A stretch of DNA of 38,264 bases from Planctomycetota bacterium (GTDB lineage Bacteria > Planctomycetota > Planctomycetia > Planctomycetales > Planctomycetaceae): assembly GCA_027624335.1 (NCBI GenBank), contig JAQBWV010000035.1:1-38264 (forward strand). Direction: 5' to 3'. The notes under the pieces were generated by a model that saw only the letters and a program-made list of their open reading frames with translations, was not told the DNA's origin and searched no databases. The position numbers and the translations under genes were made by a program. This document shows positions 1 through 8,761 of the stretch, piece by piece; the first letter of the stretch is position 1; each line of letters begins with the position of its first letter.

Positions 1-613
1 CTCCATGCCATTCCGACAGCCTGTTCCCTGTCACAATCCATGGCGCAAATTCCGTGCCGAACGCTATTGGGTCGAAAGGGATCAGGGGTGATCGCGGCCA
101 GCACCTCGGGGTCGACTCGAAAGTTCACCAGCACGCGTCAATCAATCAGGCCGCGAATTACAGGAATTCGCGTATCGTCCTTTTCCTATTGGCGGGGACA
201 GTTTCAGTACTGTCAGGAACGATTGAACGGGCGGCAGCAAACAGCATTAACCCGGGACTTAGTCTGAGCACCGGGCGTGAACGACTTTTCTTCACGAGGT
301 CGAAGCGTAGACTACAGATTCAGACCGCAGTCAAAGTCGTTCTAACTCATGAGCCAGTCGAGACCTGCATTCATCGGCTGTGGTTTATGGGACTGCCGAG
401 AACAGTACCGTAACCACTTTCAACGACATGGTTTAGCGAAACACGGCGAACATTACGCCGATACTGTTCGTACCCTGAGCAGCTTGATCCATCGAACAAA
501 TCCGGGCATACTGTCTTCCGTGAAATTTAAGGCTGCCAGGATGGACAGCCGGCTTGGACGGACTTTTGACGAGTCGGAATCTCTCGATTGTTCACAGCAC
601 AGAATGAGCACCT
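1..613. other. Intergenic stretch, no gene recognised
   Basis: This 613-base stretch ahead of the DksA-type gene has several short open frames on both strands. None shows a recognisable domain, a good Shine-Dalgarno site or a family-like composition, and they overlap one another in different frames. I saw no tRNA-like cloverleaf or rho-independent terminator. It may be the leader and promoter region of the dksA-lspA pair, or the decayed end of a gene lying before the window. Confidence 0.5.
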
Positions 614-1003
614 ATGACCATGTCCAAGACGGAATTTGCGCAGTTCCGAAACCAATTGCTTTCGATTTCCGGGCGACTGCGAGGCGATGTCGACAACATC
701 ACTGATGGTGCGTTTGGACGTGAAGAGGAGAATCGAACTCCGACTCACCCGGCAGAACTCGGCTCAGACAATTACGAGCAGGATTTTGCTCTCGACCTGA
801 TTCACAATGAACAGGAAACTTTGAAAGAAATCTCCGCTGCCCTGAAGCGAATCGAGAACGAAACCTTTGGTCTCTGTGAAGTTTGCATCGAAGATGGCAA
901 GACGGGGCGAAAGGCCGTGATCCCGAAGACTCGCCTGAAAGCCATTCCCTGGGCTCGAAACTGCGTCGAGTGCGAACGGAAGCGCGAAGCTCAATACACA
1001 TGA
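614..1003 (+). CDS. DksA/TraR-family zinc-finger regulator
   Basis: This 129-residue protein is of the DksA/TraR C4 zinc-finger type. These proteins bind in the RNA polymerase secondary channel and tune transcription initiation, often with ppGpp. An N-terminal helical region is followed by a segment with HPAELGSDNYEQDF (residues 45-58) that is typical of the shorter DksA-like proteins. A C-terminal zinc finger has Cys88, Cys91, Cys117 and Cys120 in two CxxC pairs, with the conserved RLKAIPWARNC stretch between them. The start at 614 has a second ATG two codons later, and neither has an obvious ribosome site. Its stop overlaps the lspA start by four bases (ATGA), suggesting translational coupling. 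Dedicated E. coli-type DksA is somewhat longer, so the exact subfamily is uncertain. Confidence 0.88.
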   Translation: MTMSKTEFAQFRNQLLSISGRLRGDVDNITDGAFGREEENRTPTHPAELGSDNYEQDFALDLIHNEQETLKEISAALKRIENETFGLCEVCIEDGKTGRKAVIPKTRLKAIPWARNCVECERKREAQYT

Positions 1004-1623
1004 AAACAGTTCCCCGAAATCGCTACGTCTGGTTTGGTCTTCTGAGCATCATTGGCTTGGCGATCGATCTGGGTTCAAAGGATTGGGTTTTCGGGAATCT
1101 CGGTTACCCTGGGCGAAGCAGTGACTGGGTTTATGAGTTTTTCGGCGACTGGGGCAAGGTCCGTTTTCTGACGAGCATTAACGAAGGTGCTCTGTGGGGG
1201 ATGGGGCAGGGATACACGTGGCTGTTCGCTTTACTGAGTGTCGTCGCGGTTGCTGGCGTCTCTTTCTGGCTGTTCGGTTACGGAGCTGCCAGAAGCCTCT
1301 GGCTGACCATTGCCCTTGGGCTGATCATGGCCGGCACGCTAGGCAATCTCTATGACCGACTGGGAATCCACGGCTGCGTAAGGTCTGATGGCTCGGCTGT
1401 TTATGGAGTGAGGGATTTCCTGGCGTTTACGTTCGGGACGTACCACTATCCCATCTTTAATCCGGCAGACTGCTTCCTTGTGACGGGAGCCATCATGCTC
1501 GCAATTCAGTCATTCCGGGGGGATGAATTAGTTCGTCAAACGGAAGAACCGGCTGGAGGCACAAGGGTAACCGCGACAACCGATACGTCTTCGCCGGCTG
1601 GTCGTATCAGCGGCCAAGCTTAG
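1000..1623 (+). CDS. lspA: Lipoprotein signal peptidase (signal peptidase II)
   Basis: LspA is the inner-membrane aspartyl protease that removes the signal peptide of prolipoproteins after lipid attachment at the lipobox cysteine. The 207-residue protein has about four membrane segments (near residues 11-28, 73-92, 98-115 and 153-172). Both catalytic aspartates lie in conserved settings: Asp119 in GNLYDR and Asp157 in FNPAD. NEGALWGM (61-68) matches the conserved N-x-G-A region. I chose the ATG at 1000 because it gives the normal length and overlaps the upstream stop; the frame stays open upstream but overlaps the DksA gene. A hydrophilic tail of about 35 residues after the last membrane segment is longer than usual. 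Several lipoproteins in this window (8063, 10051, 34275) would be substrates. Confidence 0.93.
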   Translation: MKTVPRNRYVWFGLLSIIGLAIDLGSKDWVFGNLGYPGRSSDWVYEFFGDWGKVRFLTSINEGALWGMGQGYTWLFALLSVVAVAGVSFWLFGYGAARSLWLTIALGLIMAGTLGNLYDRLGIHGCVRSDGSAVYGVRDFLAFTFGTYHYPIFNPADCFLVTGAIMLAIQSFRGDELVRQTEEPAGGTRVTATTDTSSPAGRISGQA

Positions 1624-1716
1624 TCTGACGCACTTGCTGTTTGAGGACGTCATTCATAGACTGTCGAGCTCGATTCCAACCAGTTCAGCTGGGGCTGATT
1701 TTTCGGTGAATCTTCT

Positions 1717-1739
1717 GTTGATCTGAAGACCTGATCAAC
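1717..1739 (+). promoter_or_regulatory. Inverted repeat in the rpmE leader
   Basis: A perfect 7-base inverted repeat, GTTGATC (1717-1723) and GATCAAC (1733-1739) with a 9-base loop, ends 35 bases before the rpmE start. There is no T-run, so it does not look like a terminator. It could be a leader hairpin or operator for L31 expression. Function is inferred from position only. Confidence 0.3.
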
Positions 1740-1774
1740 ACAACTCATAGTCGATTTTGCACTCAGGTAGCGTC

Positions 1775-1990
1775 ATGAAGAAAGATATTCACCCTCCATA
1801 CTTCGAAACAGAAGTCACCTGTAGCTGTGGCAACTCGTTTCAGACCCGCAGCACTGTTGAGAAGCTGCAGATCGATATCTGCTCTGCCTGTCACCCGTTT
1901 TACACGGGAACGATGAAGTACGTTGATAGTGCCGGACGTGTCGAAAAGTTCCAGAAAAAGTACAACTGGGCCGAACGCAAAAAAGGTTAG
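1775..1990 (+). CDS. rpmE: 50S ribosomal protein L31, zinc-binding type
   Basis: This 71-residue protein is ribosomal protein L31, a component of the bridge between the large and small subunits. It starts MKKDIHPPY, a signature of the family, and carries the zinc-binding cysteines of the C+ form (Cys16, Cys18, Cys36 and Cys39), followed by HPFYTG. Having these cysteines, it would bind zinc rather than being the zinc-independent paralogue used in zinc starvation. An in-frame ATG at 1757 would add six residues, but the ATG at 1775 gives the canonical N-terminus. It precedes prfA and prmC, a conserved translation-gene neighbourhood in several phyla. Confidence 0.95.
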   Translation: MKKDIHPPYFETEVTCSCGNSFQTRSTVEKLQIDICSACHPFYTGTMKYVDSAGRVEKFQKKYNWAERKKG

Positions 1991-2232
1991 CTGTGGGGGC
2001 AACAGACGAAAGCCCGCGCGATTGCAACACCGTTTGGTCGCGCGTCCCCTGTTGCTTCGTGCCCGACGATCGATGCTGAGGTCAGATCGCCTCCTGAACA
2101 TTGACCGGGCTGCATGTCGTGTAAAACTCGCATGCAACGGGGAGTATTTGCAGAGAGCAGACCGAACACGAGACTCTGGACGTCGTGTTGTGTCTGGAAT
2201 TCCTCAAGCCCCGTTGCGAAGGACATGCCCTG

Positions 2233-3303
2233 ATGTTTCCGACTCTGCAGGAAAAGCTCAAACGTTACGACGAGCTTGAGCAGCAGTTGCAGGATCCCGA
2301 AGTGCTCAGCGATACCTCAAAGCTGTTGGAGATTCAGCGAGAGTACGGCGGCCTGTCCAAAGTCGCTCTCAAAACTCGCGAGTTTAATCAGCTTGAAGAC
2401 GACTGCGCGACCGCCAAAGATATGTTTCAGGAAGAAACAGAGTCTGCCGCACGCGAGTACGCTCGCGATGAACTGGCTGACCTGACGGCGCAGTACGAAA
2501 AAATGCGGGAAGAGCTGGAAGATATCGTCCTCTCCGGAGACTCGCTGACCCGCGGTAGCTGCATCATGGAAATCCGGGCTGGAGCTGGAGGCGATGAAGC
2601 TGCACTGTTCGCTCGCGATCTTTTCGAGATGTATCGGCGATATTTCGAACTCTATGGCTGGAAGTTCGAAATCATGGAAATGAACGCTTCGGAACTCGGC
2701 GGCCTGAAAGAACTGGTTCTGTCGATCGCCGGCGAAGGCTGCTACCACCGACTGCAGTTTGAAAGTGGTGGCCATCGAGTTCAGCGAGTTCCCGAAACGG
2801 AAGCTCAGGGCCGCGTCCACACCAGTGCTGCCACTGTGGCCGTTATGGCGGAAGCAACCGAAGTCGAAGTTGAGATCGACACCGACGACCTTCAGATCGA
2901 CACCATGCGTGCTGGTGGGCCGGGCGGCCAGAAAGTCAATAAGACAGAAAGCGCCGTCCGCATCACTCACCTTCCTACGGGAATCGTTGTGAAGATTCAG
3001 GACGAAAAGAGTCAGCACAAGAACCGTGCGAAAGCGATGCGGGTTCTGCGAAGCCGAATTCTCGAACTGAAAGAGCAGGAAGCGGCGGACGAGAGGGCTG
3101 AGCACCGCCGCACGTTGGTTGGGTCGGGCGACCGCAGCCAGCGAATCCGCACCTACAACTTCCCGCAGAATCGGATCACCGATCACAGAATCAATTTGAG
3201 TATCCACAAGCTGGATCAGGTGCTGCAGGGAAATCTAGACGAGCTGACTGATGCTCTTCTCGAATTCGACCGGATGGAACGCCTCAAGGGCGGTGCAGTT
3301 TAG
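2233..3303 (+). CDS. prfA: Peptide chain release factor 1
   Basis: RF1 recognises UAA and UAG stop codons and triggers hydrolysis of peptidyl-tRNA on the ribosome. The 356-residue length is normal. The catalytic GGQ sits at 231-233 within [16 protein letters not shown]. The stop-codon recognition loop PxT reads PET at 187-189 inside [19 protein letters not shown], which marks RF1 rather than RF2 (whose motif is SPF). The start at 2233 (MFPTLQEKL) follows an AAGGA ribosome site about nine bases upstream; an in-frame ATG at 2185 would add a non-conserved tail. It is followed 36 bases later by prmC, which encodes the enzyme that methylates the GGQ glutamine. Confidence 0.96.
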   Translation: MFPTLQEKLKRYDELEQQLQDPEVLSDTSKLLEIQREYGGLSKVALKTREFNQLEDDCATAKDMFQEETESAAREYARDELADLTAQYEKMREELEDIVLSGDSLTRGSCIMEIRAGAGGDEAALFARDLFEMYRRYFELYGWKFEIMEMNASELGGLKELVLSIAGEGCYHRLQFESGGHRVQRVPETEAQGRVHTSAATVAVMAEATEVEVEIDTDDLQIDTMRAGGPGGQKVNKTESAVRITHLPTGIVVKIQDEKSQHKNRAKAMRVLRSRILELKEQEAADERAEHRRTLVGSGDRSQRIRTYNFPQNRITDHRINLSIHKLDQVLQGNLDELTDALLEFDRMERLKGGAV

Positions 3304-3339
3304 ATCACACGAGATCGCTGTGCCGATACGGAACACCCA

Positions 3340-4245
3340 GTGAGCGGCGAAGGGATTTCTGAAACTGCCGGCACGCCGGAAGTCTGGACCGTCAAAAAGG
3401 TCCTTGACTGGACGATCGGTCATTTGAAGCAGCACGGCTGCGAGTCCGCCCGGCTCGATGCTGAAATCCTGCTGGCATACTCCAGAGCGTGCCCTCGAAT
3501 CAAGCTTTACACCGAGTATGACGCACCGTTGACTCCGGAAGAACGCGCGACAATGCGCGACCTCGTCAGGCGACGAACCGCGCACGAACCGGTCGCATAC
3601 CTCGTCGGTTTTCGTGAATTCTTCGGAATCGACTTTGAAGTCGAGCCCGGCGTCCTGATTCCAAGGCCGGACACTGAGTCGCTTGTTGTAACGGCTCTGG
3701 AGCTGGCAAATGGGATACCTGCCCCCCGGATTCTGGATGTCTGCACAGGAACGGGCTGTGTACCGATTGCGATCGCGAATAGCTGCCCTGCGGCGATCCT
3801 GTCGGCAATCGAACTGGATGAACCGGTCTGCCGAATTGCTCAGCGAAATATCGGAAAACACAATCTGTCAGGCAGAATTTCGCTGTTGCAGGGCGACCTG
3901 TTCGAGCCGGTCCCCGATGACGCTCAGTTTGACTTGATCACCGCCAATCCGCCGTATGTGACCGATACTGAAATGGCTACACTTCCGCCCGACGTTCGGC
4001 TCCACGAACCGCATCTTGCACTGAACGGCGGATCGGACGGGCTCGATATTGTTCGACGGTTAATTACCGAATCCGTTCCAAAGCTGGCACCGAATGGTTA
4101 CTTGCTGCTGGAGATCGGCGAACAGCAAAGCAAGGCAGTCACAGAGCTTTTCGCAGCTTCTGGCGAATACAACCCTGCTCAGATTGTGAAGGACCTGGGA
4201 GGTCACTCACGAGTCGTGTGGGCACGAAGACGGATCAACAGTTGA
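3340..4245 (+). CDS. prmC: Release factor glutamine N5-methyltransferase
   Basis: PrmC (HemK) methylates the glutamine of the GGQ motif in RF1 and RF2 using S-adenosylmethionine. The 301-residue protein has the usual small N-terminal helical domain (about residues 15-95), then a Rossmann methyltransferase domain. Conserved sites are IPRPDTE (107-113), the SAM-binding loop LDVCTGTGCVPIAIA (132-146) and the substrate-binding NPPY (203-206). The start is a GTG at 3340 and was chosen because the conserved N-terminal helix begins shortly after; the first 12 or so residues are not conserved, so a slightly later start cannot be excluded. Adjacency to prfA supports the call. Confidence 0.94.
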   Translation: MSGEGISETAGTPEVWTVKKVLDWTIGHLKQHGCESARLDAEILLAYSRACPRIKLYTEYDAPLTPEERATMRDLVRRRTAHEPVAYLVGFREFFGIDFEVEPGVLIPRPDTESLVVTALELANGIPAPRILDVCTGTGCVPIAIANSCPAAILSAIELDEPVCRIAQRNIGKHNLSGRISLLQGDLFEPVPDDAQFDLITANPPYVTDTEMATLPPDVRLHEPHLALNGGSDGLDIVRRLITESVPKLAPNGYLLLEIGEQQSKAVTELFAASGEYNPAQIVKDLGGHSRVVWARRRINS

Positions 4246-4296
4246 CATGATAGTGCCTGGTGGGAATGAGCCCGTTGGGAACGAGGAGGTCCAGGG

Positions 4297-5775
4297 ATGG
4301 ACATGTTTGTCGTGCGTGGAGGGCAACCTCTGAATGGCCGGGTTCGTGTCAGCGGGTCCAAGAACGCCGCGCTGCCGATTATGGCCGCGTCACTCATGGC
4401 GGACGGCCCGGTGATCCTTCACGACGTGCCTCGCCTGGTCGATGTGCGTACTCTGGCTCAGCTGCTGGGCACCCTGGGGGTTGTCAGCGAACGACAAGCC
4501 GACGACTCACTTCGGCTGGAGGTGATCGACGCTACGCCGATCGTTGCCGATTACGAACTTGTTCGCCAAATGCGGGCAAGCATTTGCGTGCTTGGGCCGC
4601 TGCTGGCTCGGCGAGGGAAGGCCATCGTCTCGCTGCCTGGAGGCTGCAACATTGGCGACCGTCCGATCGACCTGCATTTGAAAGGCCTCAGCGCTCTGGG
4701 AGCCGACATTCGGATCGAGCGCGGCTACGTCATCGCGACAGCGAAACGGCTGCGTGGCAGCAGAGTCTTTCTGGGTGGTTCTTTCGGCAGCACGGTCACT
4801 GGAACGTGTAATGTTCTGGCCGCTGCTGCTCTGGCTGACGGCGTTACAACCATCGAATCCGCAGCCTGCGAACCTGAAGTTGCCGATTACGGGCGACTGC
4901 TCAATGCGATGGGAGCACGCGTCGAAGGGCTCGGCACTCCGTTTCTGCGGATCGAAGGCGTGCAGTCACTGTCCGGTGCCGAGCATGACGTAATTCCTGA
5001 TCGGATCGAGGCGGCCACGCTGCTGATTGCCGGAGCGATCACTCGCGGCGAAGTCGTCGTGGAAAACGTCTGCACCGCTCACCTCAGTGCGGTACTCGAC
5101 AAGCTGAACGATGTGGGAATCCGCATTGGAATATCCGAAGACTCCGCCGGTTCGGATCGCAGCACTCTGCACGTCCTCCCGACCGCTGACCTGAAGCCGA
5201 CCGAGTGCTCGGCGTTGCCCTACCCGGGATTACCAACGGACGTGCAGGCGCAATTCATGGCCTTACTGAGCCGAGCCGACGGTATCAGCGTGGTCACCGA
5301 CAAAGTCTTTCCTGACCGCTTCATGCACGTGGCCGAACTGGTGCGTCTCGGGGCGACAATTCATCGAGAAGGTCAAAGCGCGATCGTCAATGGCGTCGAC
5401 AGATTGCACGGTGCGTGCGTCATGGCTTCTGATCTGCGGGCCAGTGCGGCGCTCGTTCTGGCCGCCATGGCAGCCGATGGTGAATCGGTGATTCGCCGAA
5501 TCTACCATCTGGACCGCGGATATGAGCGGCTTGAAGAGCGACTGAATGCTCTCGGAGCAGATATCCAACGGGTCGAGGACAGTGCAGAGAATGTTCCGGC
5601 GAGTCTGAGACTGACTCAGCCGGCAGAGAGTGCTGGCTTATTGACTTCAACCTTCAATTCTGCAGCAATCATAAAGCTGGAAAATGGTCGACATGTCCGA
5701 GTTGACAGGCCCGAGAGTGCATTGCCGACGATTGGTGGCTCAGGATCCAGCGCGAACCATGGGGTAACGAGGTAA
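4297..5775 (+). CDS. murA: UDP-N-acetylglucosamine 1-carboxyvinyltransferase, C-terminally extended
   Basis: MurA transfers enolpyruvate from PEP to UDP-GlcNAc, the first committed step of peptidoglycan synthesis in the cytoplasm. The N-terminus [20 protein letters not shown] (8-27) is characteristic. The active-site cysteine is kept (Cys117 in GGCNIGDRP), so the enzyme is predicted to be fosfomycin-sensitive. The motif [11 protein letters not shown] and the [16 protein letters not shown] region are also present. A strong AGGAGG site lies seven bases before the ATG. At 492 residues it is about 70 longer than typical MurA: residues from roughly 425 onward form an extra tail without a recognisable domain. 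Its presence fits peptidoglycan in planctomycetes. Confidence 0.95.
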   Translation: MDMFVVRGGQPLNGRVRVSGSKNAALPIMAASLMADGPVILHDVPRLVDVRTLAQLLGTLGVVSERQADDSLRLEVIDATPIVADYELVRQMRASICVLGPLLARRGKAIVSLPGGCNIGDRPIDLHLKGLSALGADIRIERGYVIATAKRLRGSRVFLGGSFGSTVTGTCNVLAAAALADGVTTIESAACEPEVADYGRLLNAMGARVEGLGTPFLRIEGVQSLSGAEHDVIPDRIEAATLLIAGAITRGEVVVENVCTAHLSAVLDKLNDVGIRIGISEDSAGSDRSTLHVLPTADLKPTECSALPYPGLPTDVQAQFMALLSRADGISVVTDKVFPDRFMHVAELVRLGATIHREGQSAIVNGVDRLHGACVMASDLRASAALVLAAMAADGESVIRRIYHLDRGYERLEERLNALGADIQRVEDSAENVPASLRLTQPAESAGLLTSTFNSAAIIKLENGRHVRVDRPESALPTIGGSGSSANHGVTR

Positions 5776-6245
5776 TTGCATAACCCTGGTAAAAATCAGT
5801 ATTCACTGATTGACTGGCCAATCCGCTATCTCCATAATCGCCCCATCCTTTTCTCAATGACCCATCTGACGCACATTCTGTGCTGCTCACTTCAACTGCT
5901 GGGTCATCTGCATTTCTCCTGACGTTTTCGTCAACAAACCAACTGCTTGACTGATTGACTTACGTCCCTGTTTGGCGACGTAATGCACAGCTGTTGGTCA
6001 ACTGCCTGTGGAAATTCTTCCAATTAGACATGACTGAATTTGATGGTTTTATGATTCCGTTCGTAATTCTGCGGGCAACCGGTTCGGATAACTGAATCTA
6101 ACATGGCCCGAGATGAGTTGATTGACGGGTTCTCGCTCTGCGCCGAGCCAGCAATCCAAAGCACTGAGGTCTTGCGTTGACTGAAAATCAGGGCGAAGCG
6201 GATCAGGGTGATCTACCGATTCGCGAAGCAGAAACTGGAGAAGAC
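5776..6245. other. Intergenic region upstream of the ArsR-type regulator, with two inverted repeats
   Basis: This 470-base stretch has no supported gene. Just after the murA stop is a 7-base inverted repeat (5794-5800 and 5805-5811, four-base loop) without a T-run. A second perfect repeat, TTACGTC (5960-5966) and GACGTAA (5977-5983) with a 10-base spacer, has the shape of a dimeric-regulator operator. A TATGAT hexamer at 6050-6055 could be a -10 box, but no well-spaced -35 was seen. The regulator frame is also open back to a TTG at 6177. Confidence 0.35.
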
Positions 6246-6650
6246 ATGATCAGTAGTCTTGCAGAAATTGATAATAGTCGCGGCGTTGCGTCGACCGGTC
6301 TTCCGAATCAACTCGAACAGGATCTTGTTCAGACGTTCAAGCTGCTGTCGGACGAGACTCGGCTGCGGGTGTTGATGTACCTGATGCGCGAAGGTGAACT
6401 CCACGTCACCGCAATGTGCGAACGTCTGGACCAGAGCCAGCCCGCGGTCAGCCACCATCTGGCGCTGCTGCGAGTTGCTGGCTTGATCGAAGCACGACGT
6501 GACGGCAAACACAACTTCTACTCGGTTCGACGAGAGCACTTTCATCGAATCATGGGCGAGCTGTTTACCAGCATGACCGCCGAAAGCGGCGAATCACTGC
6601 GGTTCCGCGATTTCGTGCTGCGTCAGGAAGATGGCGGCGAGGTCAGTTAA
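6246..6650 (+). CDS. ArsR-family winged-helix transcriptional regulator
   Basis: This 134-residue protein has an ArsR-type winged helix at about residues 24-100: FKLLSDETRLRVLMYL, a recognition helix region around LDQSQPAVSHHLALLRVAGLI, and a wing with RRDGKHNFYS. It binds DNA as a dimer. The metal-binding ELCVCDL box of classical ArsR/SmtB sensors is replaced by ELHVTAMCERL with a single cysteine (Cys58), so metal sensing through that site is unlikely. I chose the ATG at 6246 because GGAG lies five bases upstream; a TTG at 6177 in the same frame would add 23 residues. The gene stands alone between long non-coding stretches and ends at a clear terminator, so its targets are unknown; autoregulation through the repeat at 5960-5983 is a guess. 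Confidence 0.87.
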   Translation: MISSLAEIDNSRGVASTGLPNQLEQDLVQTFKLLSDETRLRVLMYLMREGELHVTAMCERLDQSQPAVSHHLALLRVAGLIEARRDGKHNFYSVRREHFHRIMGELFTSMTAESGESLRFRDFVLRQEDGGEVS

Positions 6651-6683
6651 GAACCTGGCCACCTGAATCTGTAAGGTTTTTTA

Positions 6684-6714
6684 GAGACCATCCGATTGGG
6701 TGGTCTCTTCTTTT
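6684..6714 (+). terminator. Rho-independent terminator after the ArsR-type gene
   Basis: A 10-base stem (6684-6693 with 6698-6707, one G-T pair) and a GATT loop are followed by TTCTTTT. It lies 33 bases after the regulator stop and isolates that gene from carA. Confidence 0.85.
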
Positions 6715-6749
6715 ATGGGCCTGTTTTTGATAAAAATTGCCCCCGCCCC

Positions 6750-6767
6750 GCGAGCCAGCAGGCTCGC
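6750..6767. repeat. Short GC-rich hairpin upstream of carA
   Basis: GCGAGCC (6750-6756) and GGCTCGC (6761-6767) form a perfect 7-base stem with an AGCA loop, 66 bases before the carA start. There is no T-run. It could be a REP-like palindrome or a carA leader hairpin; the sequence does not decide. Confidence 0.4.
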
Positions 6768-6833
6768 AGTTACGCAGAGGAATCCCCCCCTGTTTTTCAG
6801 TTATTCAAGTACTTACGCTCACGGTCTATCCTC

Positions 6834-7982
6834 ATGAGTCGTCCAGCGAAGCTTGCTCTTATTGATGGTACGGTCTTCGAAGGCAGGGCCTTTGGTGCCC
6901 CCGGCGAGGTGTATGGTGAGGTTGTGTTCAACACGAGCATGACCGGCTACCAGGAGATCCTCACTGACCCATCCTACTGCGGGCAGATCGTCACGATGAC
7001 GTACCCGCTGATCGGCAACTACGGCATCAACGTCGACGATGTCGAAAGCAACGGGTTGTCGCTGCGAGGATTCATCGTCAAGGAACTCTGCCGACACGAA
7101 AGTAACTACCGATCGCATCAGTCACTCGACTCCTACCTGAAACTGCACGGTGTGCTGGGTATCGAAGGGCTCGACACGCGAGCTTTGGTCCGGCGGATCC
7201 GAATTCACGGAGCGATGACCGGCATTATTTCGACAGAAGACCTCGACAACGATTCGCTGGTTGCGAAAGCGAGGAAGAGTCCGGAGCTGGTTGGTCAGGA
7301 TCTGGCACGGGAAGTCATCCCCCGCGAAAGTGCGGGCTGGTCAGAAGGTCTCAACGAGATTTTTCGAGACCCGGTAACCGGCGGTTACGAAGGATTGCAC
7401 TCGGCAGCGACGGATGACGGCGCACACGTCGTCGCAATTGACTACGGAATGAAGTGGAATATCCCGCGACATCTGAAACAGCTCGGCTGCAGGGTGACTA
7501 TCGTTCCTGGCACGTGGAGTGCCGAACAGATTCTGGAACTGGCGCCGGCGGGTGTCTTCCTGTCAAATGGCCCTGGCGATCCGCGACCGCTGGAATATGC
7601 GATTTCGACAATTCAGGGACTGCTCGGCAAAGCACCGATCTTCGGAATCTGCCTGGGCCATCAGTTGCTGGGTCTCGCGTGTGAGGCTGAGATTTTCAAG
7701 CTGAGGTTCGGGCACCGCGGCGCCAACCAGCCCGTGCTTAACAAAGCAACCGGGCGGGTCGAGATTACCTCTCAGAACCACGGGTTTGCATTAAGTGCCG
7801 ATTCCATGCCGTCCAACGTTGAAGTGACGCACGTCAACCTCAACGATCAGACCGTTGAGGGTATTCGACATCGCGATTATCCGGCGTTCGCCGTGCAGTA
7901 CCATCCCGAAGCTTCAGCGGGGCCGCACGACAGCCATTATCTGTTCGGTCAGTTTCGCGAGATGCTCCTTCAGCACGCTTAA
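6834..7982 (+). CDS. carA: Carbamoyl-phosphate synthase small (glutaminase) subunit
   Basis: CarA hydrolyses glutamine and passes ammonia to CarB, which makes carbamoyl phosphate for pyrimidine and arginine synthesis. The 382-residue protein has the CarA-specific N-terminal domain (FNTSMTGYQEILTDPSY, 32-48; YPLIGNYGIN, 57-66) and a C-terminal class I glutamine amidotransferase domain. The catalytic triad is visible: Cys273 in GICLGHQ, and His357 and Glu359 in YHPEAS. I chose the ATG at 6834 because MSRPAKLALIDG aligns with the family start; the frame is open back to 6696 but the extension is not family-like and overlaps the 3' side of the terminator. carB is not adjacent in this window, so the subunits are encoded separately. 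Confidence 0.96.
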   Translation: MSRPAKLALIDGTVFEGRAFGAPGEVYGEVVFNTSMTGYQEILTDPSYCGQIVTMTYPLIGNYGINVDDVESNGLSLRGFIVKELCRHESNYRSHQSLDSYLKLHGVLGIEGLDTRALVRRIRIHGAMTGIISTEDLDNDSLVAKARKSPELVGQDLAREVIPRESAGWSEGLNEIFRDPVTGGYEGLHSAATDDGAHVVAIDYGMKWNIPRHLKQLGCRVTIVPGTWSAEQILELAPAGVFLSNGPGDPRPLEYAISTIQGLLGKAPIFGICLGHQLLGLACEAEIFKLRFGHRGANQPVLNKATGRVEITSQNHGFALSADSMPSNVEVTHVNLNDQTVEGIRHRDYPAFAVQYHPEASAGPHDSHYLFGQFREMLLQHA

Positions 7983-8062
7983 TCCCTTGTCGAGGGTGTT
8001 TGCTGATTTCGCGTTGATGATTGCTTTGACTACGACCACGAAACACAAAGTGGAACGTCGCC

Positions 8063-8749
8063 ATGCTACGAATTGTGATCTCATTTATTTGCTGCGTCGC
8101 GTCGGCCATCGCTCTGGCTGGTTGCCAGCAGGAACCGCCAGCAGAGCACGCATTTCAAGATGATGGTCCAGGTGCCGTCCTCAGCGAATCGATGCTTTCG
8201 GAACTGAGTCAGTCGCCCGAGACAGTTCAACCTGAAGCTGCCGGCAAGCCTGCGAAAGTTGATTTGACGATCGCCACATTTGATGAGCTGCAGGCGTCAA
8301 TCGCCACATCGATAGGGAAAGTCGTCGTTGTCGATTACTGGTCCACTTCCTGCCCGCCGTGCATGACGGAGTTTCCAGGACTGGTCGCCATCCACAACGA
8401 ACTCCCGCATGACCAGGTTAGATGCATCTCTGCCAATCTCGATTACGAAGGTCTCGTTGAATTTCCGATCGAAGCAGCACGGAAGTCGGCGTTCAAATTC
8501 CTTGAACAGCAGAAGGCGACGCTCAACAACTTCATCCTCAGCGAAGACAGCCTGACCGTGATGGATGACAAACTGAAAATCGCATCCATCCCCGCAGTCT
8601 TTGTGTTCGGTAGCGACGGCAAACTGGCCCGTATGTTCGACGAGTCTTCCGCCGAGTCATTTACCTACGAAAAGGACATTACTCCTTTCGTTAAGGAACT
8701 CGTCGCACAAAGTTTCCCGGCTGATTCAACGGATGCTGGTAACGAGTAA
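8063..8749 (+). CDS. Thioredoxin-like (TlpA/ResA-type) lipoprotein
   Basis: This 228-residue protein has a lipoprotein signal peptide with the lipobox LAGC (Cys21), a linker to about residue 65, then a thioredoxin fold of the TlpA/ResA type. The redox motif is CPPC (Cys97 and Cys100) in WSTSCPPCMTEFPGL, and the cis-proline loop is seen in IASIPAVFVF. Proteins of this family act as membrane-anchored thiol-disulfide reductants outside the cytoplasm, for example on apocytochromes c. A helical insert with FLEQQKATLNNFILSEDS lies between the active site and the cis-proline, as in related TlpA proteins. Its partner is not evident. The next gene begins 12 bases after its stop, so they may be co-transcribed. 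Confidence 0.86.
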   Translation: MLRIVISFICCVASAIALAGCQQEPPAEHAFQDDGPGAVLSESMLSELSQSPETVQPEAAGKPAKVDLTIATFDELQASIATSIGKVVVVDYWSTSCPPCMTEFPGLVAIHNELPHDQVRCISANLDYEGLVEFPIEAARKSAFKFLEQQKATLNNFILSEDSLTVMDDKLKIASIPAVFVFGSDGKLARMFDESSAESFTYEKDITPFVKELVAQSFPADSTDAGNE

Positions 8750-8761
8750 AGGACTATTATT

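Noticed and set aside
883-999. Longer start for lspA
   Set aside because: The extra residues lie out of frame over the zinc finger of the DksA-type gene and are not signal-like; the ATG at 1000 gives the normal length.
2317-3207. Long minus-strand open frame (296 codons) opposite prfA
   Set aside because: It is wholly antisense to a strongly conserved gene, lacks family motifs and arises from codon-position bias of prfA.
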